A stretch of DNA of 12,231 nucleotides from Bacteroidia bacterium (lineage in GTDB: Bacteria; Bacteroidota; Bacteroidia; JABDFU01), in the NCBI GenBank assembly GCA_020849195.1, contig JADLGT010000121.1, positions 1 through 12,231 of the forward strand. Direction: 5' to 3'. Shown here piece by piece: positions 1-7,007 of this stretch (the stretch's first letter is position 1; each line of letters starts with the position of its first letter). A program made the position numbers and the translations under genes. The notes beneath the pieces were generated by a model. The model was not told the origin of the DNA. It did no database searches and was given only the letters and a program-made list of their open reading frames with translations.

Positions 1-571
1 CGCTTGTTGCCAAACGCAAATAAAATTCCTGTTTTATATCAACAACTGTAGGAACAAGTTCAATGTCGCCATTAAAAAAATCAACCACCTGTTTTATGTG
101 ATCAATGCCATACACCTTCAAGTCATTAACTATAGCTGCTTCGCGGGCATTTTGTTTGGGTAAAATAATTCCTTTAAAGCCTTCCACTTTTGCTTTTATG
201 GCAATGGGCAATACACCTTTTATGGGTTGTAAACTACCGTCGAGCGACAACTCGCCCATGATGATATATTCCTGTAAATGTTCGGACTTAATCAGTTCCG
301 AAGCAGCAAGTATTCCGGTGGCAATGGTTAAATCATACGCCGAGCCTTCTTTACGTATATCGGCCGGAGCCATGTTAACTACAACGCGTTTGCCCGGAAC
401 TTTTAAGTCGAGGTTTTTGAGTGCCGCATCAATACGCTGCTGGCTTTCTTTAACAGCGCTATCGGGCAAGCCTACAATAAAAAAGTTAATGCCTTTGGAA
501 ATATTTACTTCAACCGTTACGGTTGTAGCAGTAATGCCCTGTACAGCACTTCCAAAAGTTTTTACCAGCAT
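1..571 (-). CDS. comM: YifB/ComM family Mg-chelatase-like AAA+ ATPase, N-terminal part (partial)
   Basis: Partial gene: the first 190 codons are present and the 3' end lies beyond the left window edge. The start is ATG at 569-571, giving MLVKTFGSAVQGITA, which matches the usual ComM/YifB opening (ML-K-S-A--GI). Family hallmarks follow: IVGLPDSAVKESQQRI (about residues 32-47), then VNMAPADIRKEGSAYDL and a YIIMGELSLDG segment. This is the N-terminal ChlI-like, Lon-S16-fold domain. The AAA+ core with Walker A and B, and the C-terminal Mg-chelatase domain, would lie outside the window (full length is usually about 510 residues). In naturally transformable bacteria ComM is a helicase that promotes branch migration during integration of incoming DNA. 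Many non-competent bacteria also carry it, so the role here is inferred. It is divergent from maeB across a 146-bp spacer. Confidence 0.93.
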   Translation of the reverse strand, partial: MLVKTFGSAVQGITATTVTVEVNISKGINFFIVGLPDSAVKESQQRIDAALKNLDLKVPGKRVVVNMAPADIRKEGSAYDLTIATGILAASELIKSEHLQEYIIMGELSLDGSLQPIKGVLPIAIKAKVEGFKGIILPKQNAREAAIVNDLKVYGIDHIKQVVDFFNGDIELVPTVVDIKQEFYLRLATS

Positions 572-592
572 AGTATTAAAATTGATTGCCGA

Positions 593-600
593 CGAATATA
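593..600 (-). promoter_or_regulatory. Candidate -7 element for comM
   Basis: The minus strand reads TATATTCG, one mismatch from the Bacteroidota -7 consensus TAnnTTTG, about 20 bp upstream of the comM start. No clear TTG lies at the expected -33 distance, so support is weak. Confidence 0.3.
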
Positions 601-688
601 CACATTTATGTTTTTACAGAATAGTATGAGCATTTGGCCGATGATGTGCAATGGAAATTCCTTCATCAGACATAAGCACACTTATTGC

Positions 689-696
689 TATATTCG
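689..696 (+). promoter_or_regulatory. Candidate -7 element for maeB
   Basis: TATATTCG matches TAnnTTTG at all but one position and sits 21 bp before the maeB ATG. The same octamer occurs on the other strand for comM (593-600), so the divergent spacer carries two facing-away copies. A -33 TTG is not evident. Confidence 0.3.
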
Positions 697-717
697 TGAA
701 TAAATAAATTGCCCGTC

Positions 718-2988
718 ATGACTAAGTTTCGTAAACAAGAAGCCCTTGATTATCATTCGCAAGGACGCCCGGGGAAAATAGAAGTTGTACCAACCAAGCC
801 CTATAGTTCGCAGCGCGACCTCACACTTGCTTATTCGCCCGGAGTTGCCGAGCCTTGCCTTGAGATAGCGCAAAAATCGGACGATGTGTACAAATATACT
901 GCTAAAGGAAATTTGGTTGCCGTAATATCAAACGGTACTGCGGTTTTGGGTTTGGGAAATATTGGCGCGCTTGCGTCGAAGCCTGTAATGGAAGGCAAAG
1001 GCTTACTGTTTAAAATTTTTGCCGATATAGATGTGTTCGATATTGAAATTGATTCGACTAATGTAGAGCATTTTATAAGTACTGTTAAGGCCATATCGCC
1101 CACCTTCGGCGGAATTAATTTAGAAGACATTAAAGCACCCGAATGTTTTGAAATCGAACGCCGGCTTAAAGAGGAATTGAATATTCCGATTATGCACGAC
1201 GACCAGCACGGCACTGCAATTATTTCAACCGCTGCATTGATTAACGCATGCGAAATTTCCGGTAAGAAATTAGATAAAATACGTATTGTTATTAACGGCG
1301 CCGGCGCTTCAGCCATTTCATGTGCCAAACTATACTTGTCGGTAGGAGCAAAAAAAGAAAATATTTTTATGTTCGACAGTAAAGGTTTGCTTCATGCACA
1401 ACGCGATGATATGGACGAACAAAAAAAGTTTTTTGCGGCATCGAAAAAAACATACAACTCATTGGAGGAAGCAATGAAAGGTGCTGATGTTTTTGTGGGT
1501 CTGTCGAAAGGAAATATTGTTTCGCAAGACATGGTACGCAGCATGGCAAATAACGCTATACTGTTTGCTTTGGCTAACCCAAACCCCGAAATAGCATACG
1601 ACTTGGCGCAAGCTGCGCGTAAAGATATTATCATTGCCACCGGGCGTTCCGATCATCCTAATCAGGTAAACAATGTAATAGGTTTCCCTTTTATTTTTAG
1701 AGGCGCACTTGATGTACGTGCCACACAAATTAACGAAGCCATGAAACTGGCTGCAGTTTACGCTATTGCATCGTTAGCCAAAGAACCTGTTCCCGAAGCT
1801 GTTAATTTGGCCTACGACTCAAAAAATATAACGTTCGGTCCCGATTACATCATACCTAAACCAATTGATTCGCGCCTGATTAGCACGGTAGCTCCTGCGG
1901 TAGCTAAAGCTGCCATTGAATCGGGCGTTGCTCAGCATAAAATAACCAAATGGGAAGAATACAAGGAAATATTAAATAAACGGCTGGGGCTCGACAATAA
2001 ATTAATACGCACCATAACCAACAAAGCCCGGCAAAATCCGAAACGGGTTGTGTTTGCCGAAGCCGATCATTACAAAATTTTAAAAGCCGCGCAGCAAGTT
2101 AAAGACGAAGGAATTGCTCACCCCATATTGTTAGGAAATCCTGAACGCATCAAACGGCTAATACAAGAAAACCATCTCGACTTGGAAGATGTTCCAATCA
2201 TTGATCCGCGAAGCAAAGAAGAAGAAGACCGGCGCAACAATTATGGCGATTTGTTTTTCGACAAACGAAAACGTCGAGGTCAAACTTTATTTGAAGCGCG
2301 CGAGCTGATGCGCGAGCGGAATTATTTTGGTGCTATGATGGTTGAAACCGGATCGGCCGATGCAATGATTTCGGGGCTTACCCGAAAATATTCTGCCCCT
2401 ATACGTGCGGCCTTGCAAGTTATTGGCATACAGCAAGAGTCGAAACGAGTAGCCGGTATGTACATAATGAATACAAAACAGGGGCCGTTCTTTTTTGCCG
2501 ATACCACCATGAATGTTGACCCTACAACACAGGATTTAGTAGATATAGTTGTACTTACGGCCAACAGCGTAAGACAGTTTAATATTATTCCGCGTGTTGC
2601 ACTTCTCTCGTACTCCAATTTTGGTTCAACCGAAGGCAACATTCCTCGAAAGATGCGCGACGCAATACAAATACTTCACAAACAATATCCCGGACTTATT
2701 GTTGACGGTGAAATGCAGGCTAATTTTGCACTTAACAATGAATTGCTTAAAGAGCAATTTCCTTTTTCGGATTTGATTGACAAACAAGTAAACACACTTA
2801 TATTTCCTAACCTTGCCTCAGGAAATATTTCTTACAAACTATTGCAAGAGATGGCCGGAATTGAAGCCATAGGACCCATACTTATTGGTTTGAAAAAGCC
2901 CGTTCACGTATTGCAGCTCGGAAGTACTGTGCGCGAAATTGTGAACATGGTTGCTATTGCTGTGGTAGATGCGCAAGCAAAAAGATAA
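718..2988 (+). CDS. maeB: NADP-dependent malic enzyme with C-terminal phosphotransacetylase-like domain
   Basis: Oxidative decarboxylation of L-malate to pyruvate and CO2, normally producing NADPH; a cytosolic link between the TCA cycle and pyruvate/lipid metabolism. The protein has 756 residues, typical of MaeB-type hybrid enzymes. The malic N-terminal domain spans about residues 15-150, with AYSPGVAEPC (catalytic Tyr39), MEGKGLLFK (catalytic Lys94), the acidic pair E136-D137, and MHDDQHGT at 159-166. The NAD(P)-binding domain has NGAGASA at 193-199. From about residue 435 to the end comes a phosphate acetyl/butyryl-transferase-like domain, opening NPKRVVFAEAD; in characterised MaeB this part is regulatory (acetyl-CoA sensing) rather than a working Pta. 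The start is ATG at 718. An in-frame TTG at 709 would add three residues but is less likely. It converges on the ferritin gene with a 2-bp gap. NADP preference is inferred from the family. Confidence 0.95.
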   Translation: MTKFRKQEALDYHSQGRPGKIEVVPTKPYSSQRDLTLAYSPGVAEPCLEIAQKSDDVYKYTAKGNLVAVISNGTAVLGLGNIGALASKPVMEGKGLLFKIFADIDVFDIEIDSTNVEHFISTVKAISPTFGGINLEDIKAPECFEIERRLKEELNIPIMHDDQHGTAIISTAALINACEISGKKLDKIRIVINGAGASAISCAKLYLSVGAKKENIFMFDSKGLLHAQRDDMDEQKKFFAASKKTYNSLEEAMKGADVFVGLSKGNIVSQDMVRSMANNAILFALANPNPEIAYDLAQAARKDIIIATGRSDHPNQVNNVIGFPFIFRGALDVRATQINEAMKLAAVYAIASLAKEPVPEAVNLAYDSKNITFGPDYIIPKPIDSRLISTVAPAVAKAAIESGVAQHKITKWEEYKEILNKRLGLDNKLIRTITNKARQNPKRVVFAEADHYKILKAAQQVKDEGIAHPILLGNPERIKRLIQENHLDLEDVPIIDPRSKEEEDRRNNYGDLFFDKRKRRGQTLFEARELMRERNYFGAMMVETGSADAMISGLTRKYSAPIRAALQVIGIQQESKRVAGMYIMNTKQGPFFFADTTMNVDPTTQDLVDIVVLTANSVRQFNIIPRVALLSYSNFGSTEGNIPRKMRDAIQILHKQYPGLIVDGEMQANFALNNELLKEQFPFSDLIDKQVNTLIFPNLASGNISYKLLQEMAGIEAIGPILIGLKKPVHVLQLGSTVREIVNMVAIAVVDAQAKR

Positions 2989-2990
2989 GG

Positions 2991-3506
2991 TTATTCTTTT
3001 CCGCTACTTGCGGTATTTACAGCAATAGAAGGAAGGTCGCGATCGAAAAGATACATGCCGCCTTTATCATCGCCTACCAGTTTCAGCTTGTCGAGTACTT
3101 TGCGCGCCATTGCTTCCTCCTCAATTTGTTCGGAAACATACCATTGCAGAAAATTATGGGTAGTATAATCTTTTTCTTTCAAGCATATCTCTACCATATT
3201 GTTTATCTCTTTAGAAACAAACACCTCGTGCTTGAGCACTTCTTCAAAAACAAAATGTATCGACTTAAATTTTTGAGGTTGTTCTTTCAGAGCAGGTATC
3301 AAGGCTTGTCCGCCGCGCTCATTCACATACTTTATTAATTTAAGCATGTGCATGCGCTCTTCGTCCGATTGGCGGTATAAAAACTCTGCAACTCCGGTTA
3401 GCCCCTCTGTGTCTGCCCACGAAGCCATTGCTAAATAATATTGCGAGGAAGCGGCCTCAAAGCCAATTTGCTTGTTCAATGCGTTTTCTACTTTATCCGA
3501 TACCAT
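2991..3506 (-). CDS. ftnA: Bacterial non-heme ferritin
   Basis: Iron-storage protein: 24-mer shells oxidise Fe(II) at a ferroxidase centre and store it as a mineral core in the cytoplasm. The 171-residue length fits FtnA (about 165-175). All expected ferroxidase ligands are visible at E. coli-like positions: E17, E50 and H53 in the motif DEERMH, E94, and Q127-I-E-E130. The acidic cluster E49/E126/E129/E130 that forms the third iron site in E. coli FtnA is also present. No heme-binding Met is needed for this class, and nothing suggests a Dps protein. The start ATG (3504-3506) is followed by VSDKVENALNKQI, a normal helix-A opening. The gene is monocistronic, oriented against maeB, and has its own candidate promoter just upstream. 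Confidence 0.96.
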   Translation of the reverse strand: MVSDKVENALNKQIGFEAASSQYYLAMASWADTEGLTGVAEFLYRQSDEERMHMLKLIKYVNERGGQALIPALKEQPQKFKSIHFVFEEVLKHEVFVSKEINNMVEICLKEKDYTTHNFLQWYVSEQIEEEAMARKVLDKLKLVGDDKGGMYLFDRDLPSIAVNTASSGKE

Positions 3507-3526
3507 GGTTTTATTTTTTTATACCA

Positions 3527-3534
3527 CAAATATA
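3527..3534 (-). promoter_or_regulatory. Candidate ferritin promoter -7 element
   Basis: The minus strand reads TATATTTG, a full match to TAnnTTTG, 20 bp upstream of the ferritin start codon. This would give a very short leader. A TTG lies only 11 bp further upstream (CAA on the plus strand at 3546-3548), closer than the usual 17-23 bp, so the -33 half is not convincing. Confidence 0.45.
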
Positions 3535-3719
3535 AAGTAATTCGGCAAAGCATTTCCGAAGATTAAGCCGAGATATTATAAGATACGAACCTACAAGCTT
3601 CCATTCCAAAAAGTACTAAAATTGAGACGTAATTTATTCTTCGATCATACAAATTTGACTATCAATTAGTTGAAGACACAGACTCGATTGTTCTCCTTAG
3701 TATATTTCTTTCTCATTTC

Positions 3720-3750
3720 TTGGTCATTATTGCATATTTGCTTACCTTCG
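3720..3750 (+). promoter_or_regulatory. Candidate promoter of the rpsF-rpsR-rplI operon
   Basis: TTG at 3720-3722 and TACCTTCG at 3743-3750 are separated by 20 bp, which fits the Bacteroidota pattern TTG-N(17-23)-TAnnTTTG with one mismatch in the -7 box. Transcription would begin near 3757. The remaining leader of about 35 nt is very A/T-rich, with no Shine-Dalgarno sequence and no obvious stem-loop. The rest of the 3507-3792 spacer shows no coding sequence. Confidence 0.5.
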
Positions 3751-3792
3751 TCTCCCTTTTAAAAAAATAGTAATTAAACTTAAAACAAAACA

Positions 3793-4146
3793 ATGGCAAA
3801 TCAGTATGAAACCGTTTTCATTATGACTCCCGTTTTGTCTGAAGAACAGGCAAAGGAAACGGTCGGCAAGTACAAAAAATTTCTTGCTGATAATGGATGC
3901 AAAGTCATCCACTCTGATGATTGGGGCCTACGCAAATTAGCATATCCCATTCAAAAGAAAACAACAGGTTTTTATCATTTATTTCAGTTTGCAGGAGAAG
4001 GAAAAGTAATTTCCGAACTTGAGCTGACGTATAAACGCGACGAGCGTTTACTGCGTTATATGACAGTGGCACTCGACAAGCACGCTATTGCTTACAACGA
4101 AAAACGTCGTACAAAAGCAAAGAAAAAAGAACCCGCAACCGCTTAA
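3793..4146 (+). CDS. rpsF: 30S ribosomal protein S6
   Basis: Small-subunit protein that binds 16S rRNA as a heterodimer with S18 on the platform. The 117-residue product opens MANQYETVFIMTPVLSEEQ, the standard S6 first strand. It continues with DWGLRKLAYPIQKKTTGFYHLF (core of the ferredoxin-like fold) and DERLLRYMTVALDKHA. The C-terminus is a lysine-rich tail (RRTKAKKKEPATA), common in this phylum. First gene of rpsF-rpsR-rplI. The ssb or priB gene often found between rpsF and rpsR in other phyla is absent, and the 53-bp gap instead carries a bulged stem-loop. The A-rich leader without Shine-Dalgarno sequence is normal for Bacteroidota. Confidence 0.98.
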   Translation: MANQYETVFIMTPVLSEEQAKETVGKYKKFLADNGCKVIHSDDWGLRKLAYPIQKKTTGFYHLFQFAGEGKVISELELTYKRDERLLRYMTVALDKHAIAYNEKRRTKAKKKEPATA

Positions 4147-4155
4147 TCTAATTAT

Positions 4156-4181
4156 GCCTACGCTTGTTACGACAAGCAGGC
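4156..4181 (+). promoter_or_regulatory. Bulged stem-loop between rpsF and rpsR
   Basis: Outer stem GCCT (4156-4159) pairs with AGGC (4178-4181). A two-base bulge AC (4160-4161) follows on the 5' side. Inner stem GCTTGT (4162-4167) pairs with ACAAGC (4172-4177) around the tetraloop TACG, a UNCG-type loop in RNA. All ten pairs are Watson-Crick. The downstream bases are TCTTAAAAACC rather than a U-tract, so this is not a usual intrinsic terminator. It ends 18 nt before the rpsR ATG, a fitting place for translational control or an mRNA-stability element. Function is inferred. Confidence 0.55.
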
Positions 4182-4199
4182 TCTTAAAAACCTATTCAC

Positions 4200-4469
4200 A
4201 TGGCTGAAAACACATCGGAAATAAGATACTTAACTCCAACTACGGTTGAAGTTAAAAAGAAAAAATATTGTCGCTTTAAAAAAAGTGGCATTAAATACAT
4301 CGACTACAAGGACCCTAATTTTCTTTTGAAATTTGTGAACGAACAAGGGAAGCTGTTGCCAAGAAGGCTAACCGGCACATCGTTAAAATATCAACGTAAA
4401 GTGGCACAAGCCGTAAAACGCGCACGCCATATTGCTTTGATGCCTTACGTTGCCGACTTGATGAAGTAA
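4200..4469 (+). CDS. rpsR: 30S ribosomal protein S18
   Basis: Partner of S6 on the 30S platform. The 89-residue product has a short variable N-terminus ([15 protein letters not shown]), then [19 protein letters not shown], and the conserved rRNA-binding block [19 protein letters not shown] followed by [17 protein letters not shown]. This is diagnostic of S18. Only one cysteine is present in the KKYCRF region, so it is of the form lacking a zinc-binding cysteine set. Middle gene of the operon. The start is the ATG at 4200, with no Shine-Dalgarno sequence ahead of it. Confidence 0.98.
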   Translation: MAENTSEIRYLTPTTVEVKKKKYCRFKKSGIKYIDYKDPNFLLKFVNEQGKLLPRRLTGTSLKYQRKVAQAVKRARHIALMPYVADLMK

Positions 4470-4491
4470 TTATTGGTATTGAACTACGAGT

Positions 4492-4532
4492 TGATTGCTG
4501 TGAGCAAACACGTAATTCCCCAATCTAATTAC
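4492..4532 (+). promoter_or_regulatory. Two small stem-loops between rpsR and rplI
   Basis: The 106-bp gap holds two modest inverted repeats. In the first, TTGCT (4495-4499) pairs with AGCAA (4503-4507) around GTG. It can be extended past an A-A mismatch by TG (4492-4493) pairing with CA (4509-4510). In the second, GTAATT (4512-4517) pairs with AATTAC (4527-4532) around a 9-base loop. The two abut closely; G4512 is used only by the second. Neither is followed by a U-tract. Stability is low, especially for the AT-rich second stem, so they may be fortuitous. Confidence 0.3.
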
Positions 4533-4575
4533 TAACAAACCCAAGACTATATACTAATACTAAAGACCTTAAAAA

Positions 4576-5019
4576 ATGGAAGTAATATTAAAACAAGATG
4601 TTAAAAACCTCGGCGAAAAAGACGATGTTGTAAAAGTAAAGCCCGGCTACGGACGTAATTTTTTACTCCCCAAAGGCTTGGCTATTATTGCCGATACAAC
4701 AAATAAAAAAATACTTGCCGAAACTGTTAAGCAACGTGCCTTTAAAGAAGAAAAAATTAAAACTGCCGCAAATACTGCCGCTGCAAAACTTAAAGACATG
4801 GTAGTGAAAGTTGGCGCTAAAACCGGCGAATCGGGAAAAATTTTCGGATCGGTGAATGCCATTCAAATAGCCGATGCCATTAAAAAACTTGGCTTCGAGG
4901 TAGATCGTAAACACATCACCATAAAAGACGATATTAAAACCATAGGCTCTTATACGGCCGACGTTCGTTTGCACAAAGAAGTAATTGTAAAAGTTACTTT
5001 TGAAGTAGTTACAGAATAA
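4576..5019 (+). CDS. rplI: 50S ribosomal protein L9
   Basis: Large-subunit protein that binds 23S rRNA near the L1 stalk base and helps maintain reading-frame fidelity. The 147-residue product (family usually about 148-150) opens MEVILKQDVKNLGEKDDVV and carries the signature KPGYGRNFLLPKGLA (about residues 22-36). A lysine/alanine-rich connecting helix follows (about 42-75). The C-terminal domain contains GKIFGSVNAIQIADAI and ends KVTFEVVTE. Last gene of the operon; an intrinsic terminator lies about 50 bp downstream. Confidence 0.98.
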   Translation: MEVILKQDVKNLGEKDDVVKVKPGYGRNFLLPKGLAIIADTTNKKILAETVKQRAFKEEKIKTAANTAAAKLKDMVVKVGAKTGESGKIFGSVNAIQIADAIKKLGFEVDRKHITIKDDIKTIGSYTADVRLHKEVIVKVTFEVVTE

Positions 5020-5050
5020 AAAAAATTGTGCTGTAACACATCTTTAATGA

Positions 5051-5092
5051 GTGTGATTGATTCACACAAGCCCCGACATTCGAGGCTTTTTT
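5051..5092 (+). terminator. Intrinsic terminator of the rpsF operon, preceded by an adjoining hairpin
   Basis: The terminator stem is AAGCC (5068-5072) with GGCTT (5084-5088). It continues past one C-A mismatch into CGA (5074-5076) with TCG (5080-5082), and a T-run lies at 5087-5092. Immediately 5', with no spacer, is a perfect hairpin GTGTGA (5051-5056) with TCACAC (5062-5067), loop TTGAT. The two stems could stack coaxially. The T-run places the stop of transcription about 70 bp after rplI and separates it from the ClC gene. Confidence 0.85.
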
Positions 5093-5156
5093 ATTGATTA
5101 TTTATCTCTGTAGTTAATATGTCCTATCCATTCTTTCGGGAGATTTTTTAATTCAA

Positions 5157-5186
5157 TTGCATTGTCTTGGTTTAATAGTAATTTTG
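5157..5186 (+). promoter_or_regulatory. Promoter of the ClC gene
   Basis: TTG (5157-5159), a 19-bp spacer, and TAATTTTG (5179-5186) match the Bacteroidota TTG-N(17-23)-TAnnTTTG promoter in full. Transcription would start near 5193, about 30 nt before the ATG at 5223. This placement argues against translating from the in-frame TTG at 5157, which would lie upstream of the transcript start. Confidence 0.65.
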
Positions 5187-5222
5187 TTACGGAAATTATT
5201 CAACCAAGATTTTGTACAAAAG

Positions 5223-6998
5223 ATGAATTTAAAATTTCACGAAGCACCTATAAACTGGATACACCAAAAACTTAACAAGCGACAGTTTCTTATTTTTTCC
5301 AGTATGCTGGTAGGACTTACAGCAGGACTTGCTGCCGTGATTCTGAAAACAATTGCACATTATATTAATGATGCGATTACATACAACTACAATATCAAGT
5401 ATCAATATTACTTGTATCTTTTTTTTCCGCTTATCGGAATTGTTCTTACGGTATATATTGTAAAACGGTTTCTACACGGAAAATTAGGACGTGGAACCGC
5501 CAATGTACTTCATGGCATCATTAAAAAATCTGCCTTCCTTCCAAAAGATCAAATGTTTTCGCATGTAATTACCAGCGCCTTTACTGTAGGCTTTGGCGGA
5601 TCGGCCGGTTTGGAGTCGCCCATGGTTACAACCGGTTCGGCTATAGGTTCCAATTATGCCAGAACGTATCACTTGTCCTATAAAGACAGAGTACTGCTGC
5701 TTGCCAGTGGTGCTGCTGCAGGAATTGCCGCAGCCTTCAACTCTCCTATTGCAGGAGTACTTTTTGCTCTCGAAGTGTTGTTGGCCGACATTAGCATTTC
5801 GGCATTTATCCCGCTTATTATCGCCGCAGCTATAGGGGCTTTGTGCTCTAAAATTATTCTTCAGGAAGGTATTTTACTTTCGTTCCATTACCTGCAGCCG
5901 TTCAATTATACATTCGTTCCTTTTTATGCATTGCTGGGGCTGCTTGCAGGACTTGTGTCGGTTTATTACGCGCGTACATATACGCGAATAGAAAATAAAT
6001 TAAATCGAAACAAAGAAAAGGTTTATTCAAAAGCGTTAGTAGGCGGTTTAATACTTGCTGCACTTATTTTTTTATTTCCACCGTTATTTGGCGAAGGTTA
6101 TAGTAGTATCATGACCTTGTCGGAAAAAAAAACAAGTGAACTAATGGCCAATAGCCTGTTTGCGGATTATAGTACGAATGAATGGGTTGTCCTCTTTTTT
6201 ATCGGAGCTGCCATGCTGATAAAAGTGGTTGCCACATCAGTAACAATTAATAGCGGAGGCAATGGAGGTAATTTTGCACCTTCTCTTTTTGTAGGTGCAT
6301 TTCTCGGTTATTTTTTTGCACGGCTTATTACCTTACTTGGAATTACACATTTGCCCGAAGGTAATTTTACCATTGTCGCCATGTCCGGCATTTTGTCGGG
6401 AATATTTCATGCTCCGCTCACAGCTATATTTTTGATTGTTGAGATTACCGGCGGATATGAATTGATGATTCCACTAATGATTGTGTCGGCACTAAGTTTC
6501 ACCGTCGTAAAATATTTCGAACCCTATTCAATGGATGTAAAAAAGTTGGCAAAAAAAGGACACGTACTTACATACAATAAAGACAAAAGCATTTTGGCAT
6601 CTCTAAAAATATCAACCATTATTGAAACCGACTTTCACAAAGTGAGTCCGGAAACTAAATTGGGAGAATTGATTGAAGTGGTAGCTCATTCTAAAAGAAA
6701 TATTTTTCCGGTAGTTAATGAAACCAACCAACTGCTAGGCATAATTTTACTTGACAATATTCGTGAAGTAATGTTTAAAACCGAACTGTACGACAATGTG
6801 TTTGCAAAAGAACTCATGCGCCAACCCGCAACAACCGTAACTTCGGATGAGCCGATGCACGCTGTTATGAGAAAGTTTGACGAAACCGGCGCATGGAATC
6901 TTCCTGTTATTGATCACAATCAATACATTGGTTTTATTTCTAAATCGAGTATTTTTTCTAAATACAGGAAAGTGCTAATCAAAAGCAATATTGCATAA
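5223..6998 (+). CDS. ClC-family chloride channel/transporter with C-terminal CBS pair
   Basis: Inner-membrane ClC anion channel or H+/anion exchanger, 591 residues. The membrane domain (about residues 20-445) shows the three selectivity regions: GRGTANVLHG (in place of GSGIPE), GGSAGLESP (126-133) with gating glutamate E131, and GGNFAPSLFVG near 349-358. Helix-R-like EPYSMDVKKLAKKG supplies the likely pore tyrosine. Two CBS domains follow, about 462-520 (ISTIIETDF...FPVVNETNQLLGII) and 527-585 (AKELMRQPATTV...NLPVIDHNQYIGFIS), suggesting nucleotide regulation. In the segment PIAGVLFALEVLLAD the residue aligning with the proton glutamate of E. coli ClC (E203) is V185, preceded by E184, so channel rather than exchanger behaviour is possible. 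The start at ATG 5223 is chosen because the promoter overlaps the longer TTG start at 5157. It converges on glmS with a 9-bp gap. Confidence 0.93.
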   Translation: MNLKFHEAPINWIHQKLNKRQFLIFSSMLVGLTAGLAAVILKTIAHYINDAITYNYNIKYQYYLYLFFPLIGIVLTVYIVKRFLHGKLGRGTANVLHGIIKKSAFLPKDQMFSHVITSAFTVGFGGSAGLESPMVTTGSAIGSNYARTYHLSYKDRVLLLASGAAAGIAAAFNSPIAGVLFALEVLLADISISAFIPLIIAAAIGALCSKIILQEGILLSFHYLQPFNYTFVPFYALLGLLAGLVSVYYARTYTRIENKLNRNKEKVYSKALVGGLILAALIFLFPPLFGEGYSSIMTLSEKKTSELMANSLFADYSTNEWVVLFFIGAAMLIKVVATSVTINSGGNGGNFAPSLFVGAFLGYFFARLITLLGITHLPEGNFTIVAMSGILSGIFHAPLTAIFLIVEITGGYELMIPLMIVSALSFTVVKYFEPYSMDVKKLAKKGHVLTYNKDKSILASLKISTIIETDFHKVSPETKLGELIEVVAHSKRNIFPVVNETNQLLGIILLDNIREVMFKTELYDNVFAKELMRQPATTVTSDEPMHAVMRKFDETGAWNLPVIDHNQYIGFISKSSIFSKYRKVLIKSNIA

Positions 6999-7007
6999 AG
7001 CGATTGA

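Noticed and set aside
105..629. 174-codon open frame on the plus strand at the left edge
   Set aside because: It is antisense to the comM gene, whose conserved motifs are unmistakable on the minus strand.
709..717. Upstream in-frame TTG start for maeB
   Set aside because: It adds only three residues; the ATG at 718 opens directly into the usual MaeB N-terminus and lies at a sensible distance from the candidate -7 box.
831..1328. 165-codon open frame on the minus strand inside maeB
   Set aside because: It is the antisense shadow of a clear, conserved coding region; its translation shows no recognisable family.
3507..3792. A structured leader or small gene in the ferritin-rpsF spacer
   Set aside because: I found only candidate promoters; no convincing stem-loop or conserved reading frame was seen.
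6986..6995. GCAATATTGC palindrome as a terminator for the ClC gene
   Set aside because: It has no loop, is short and AT-rich, and is not followed by a T-run.
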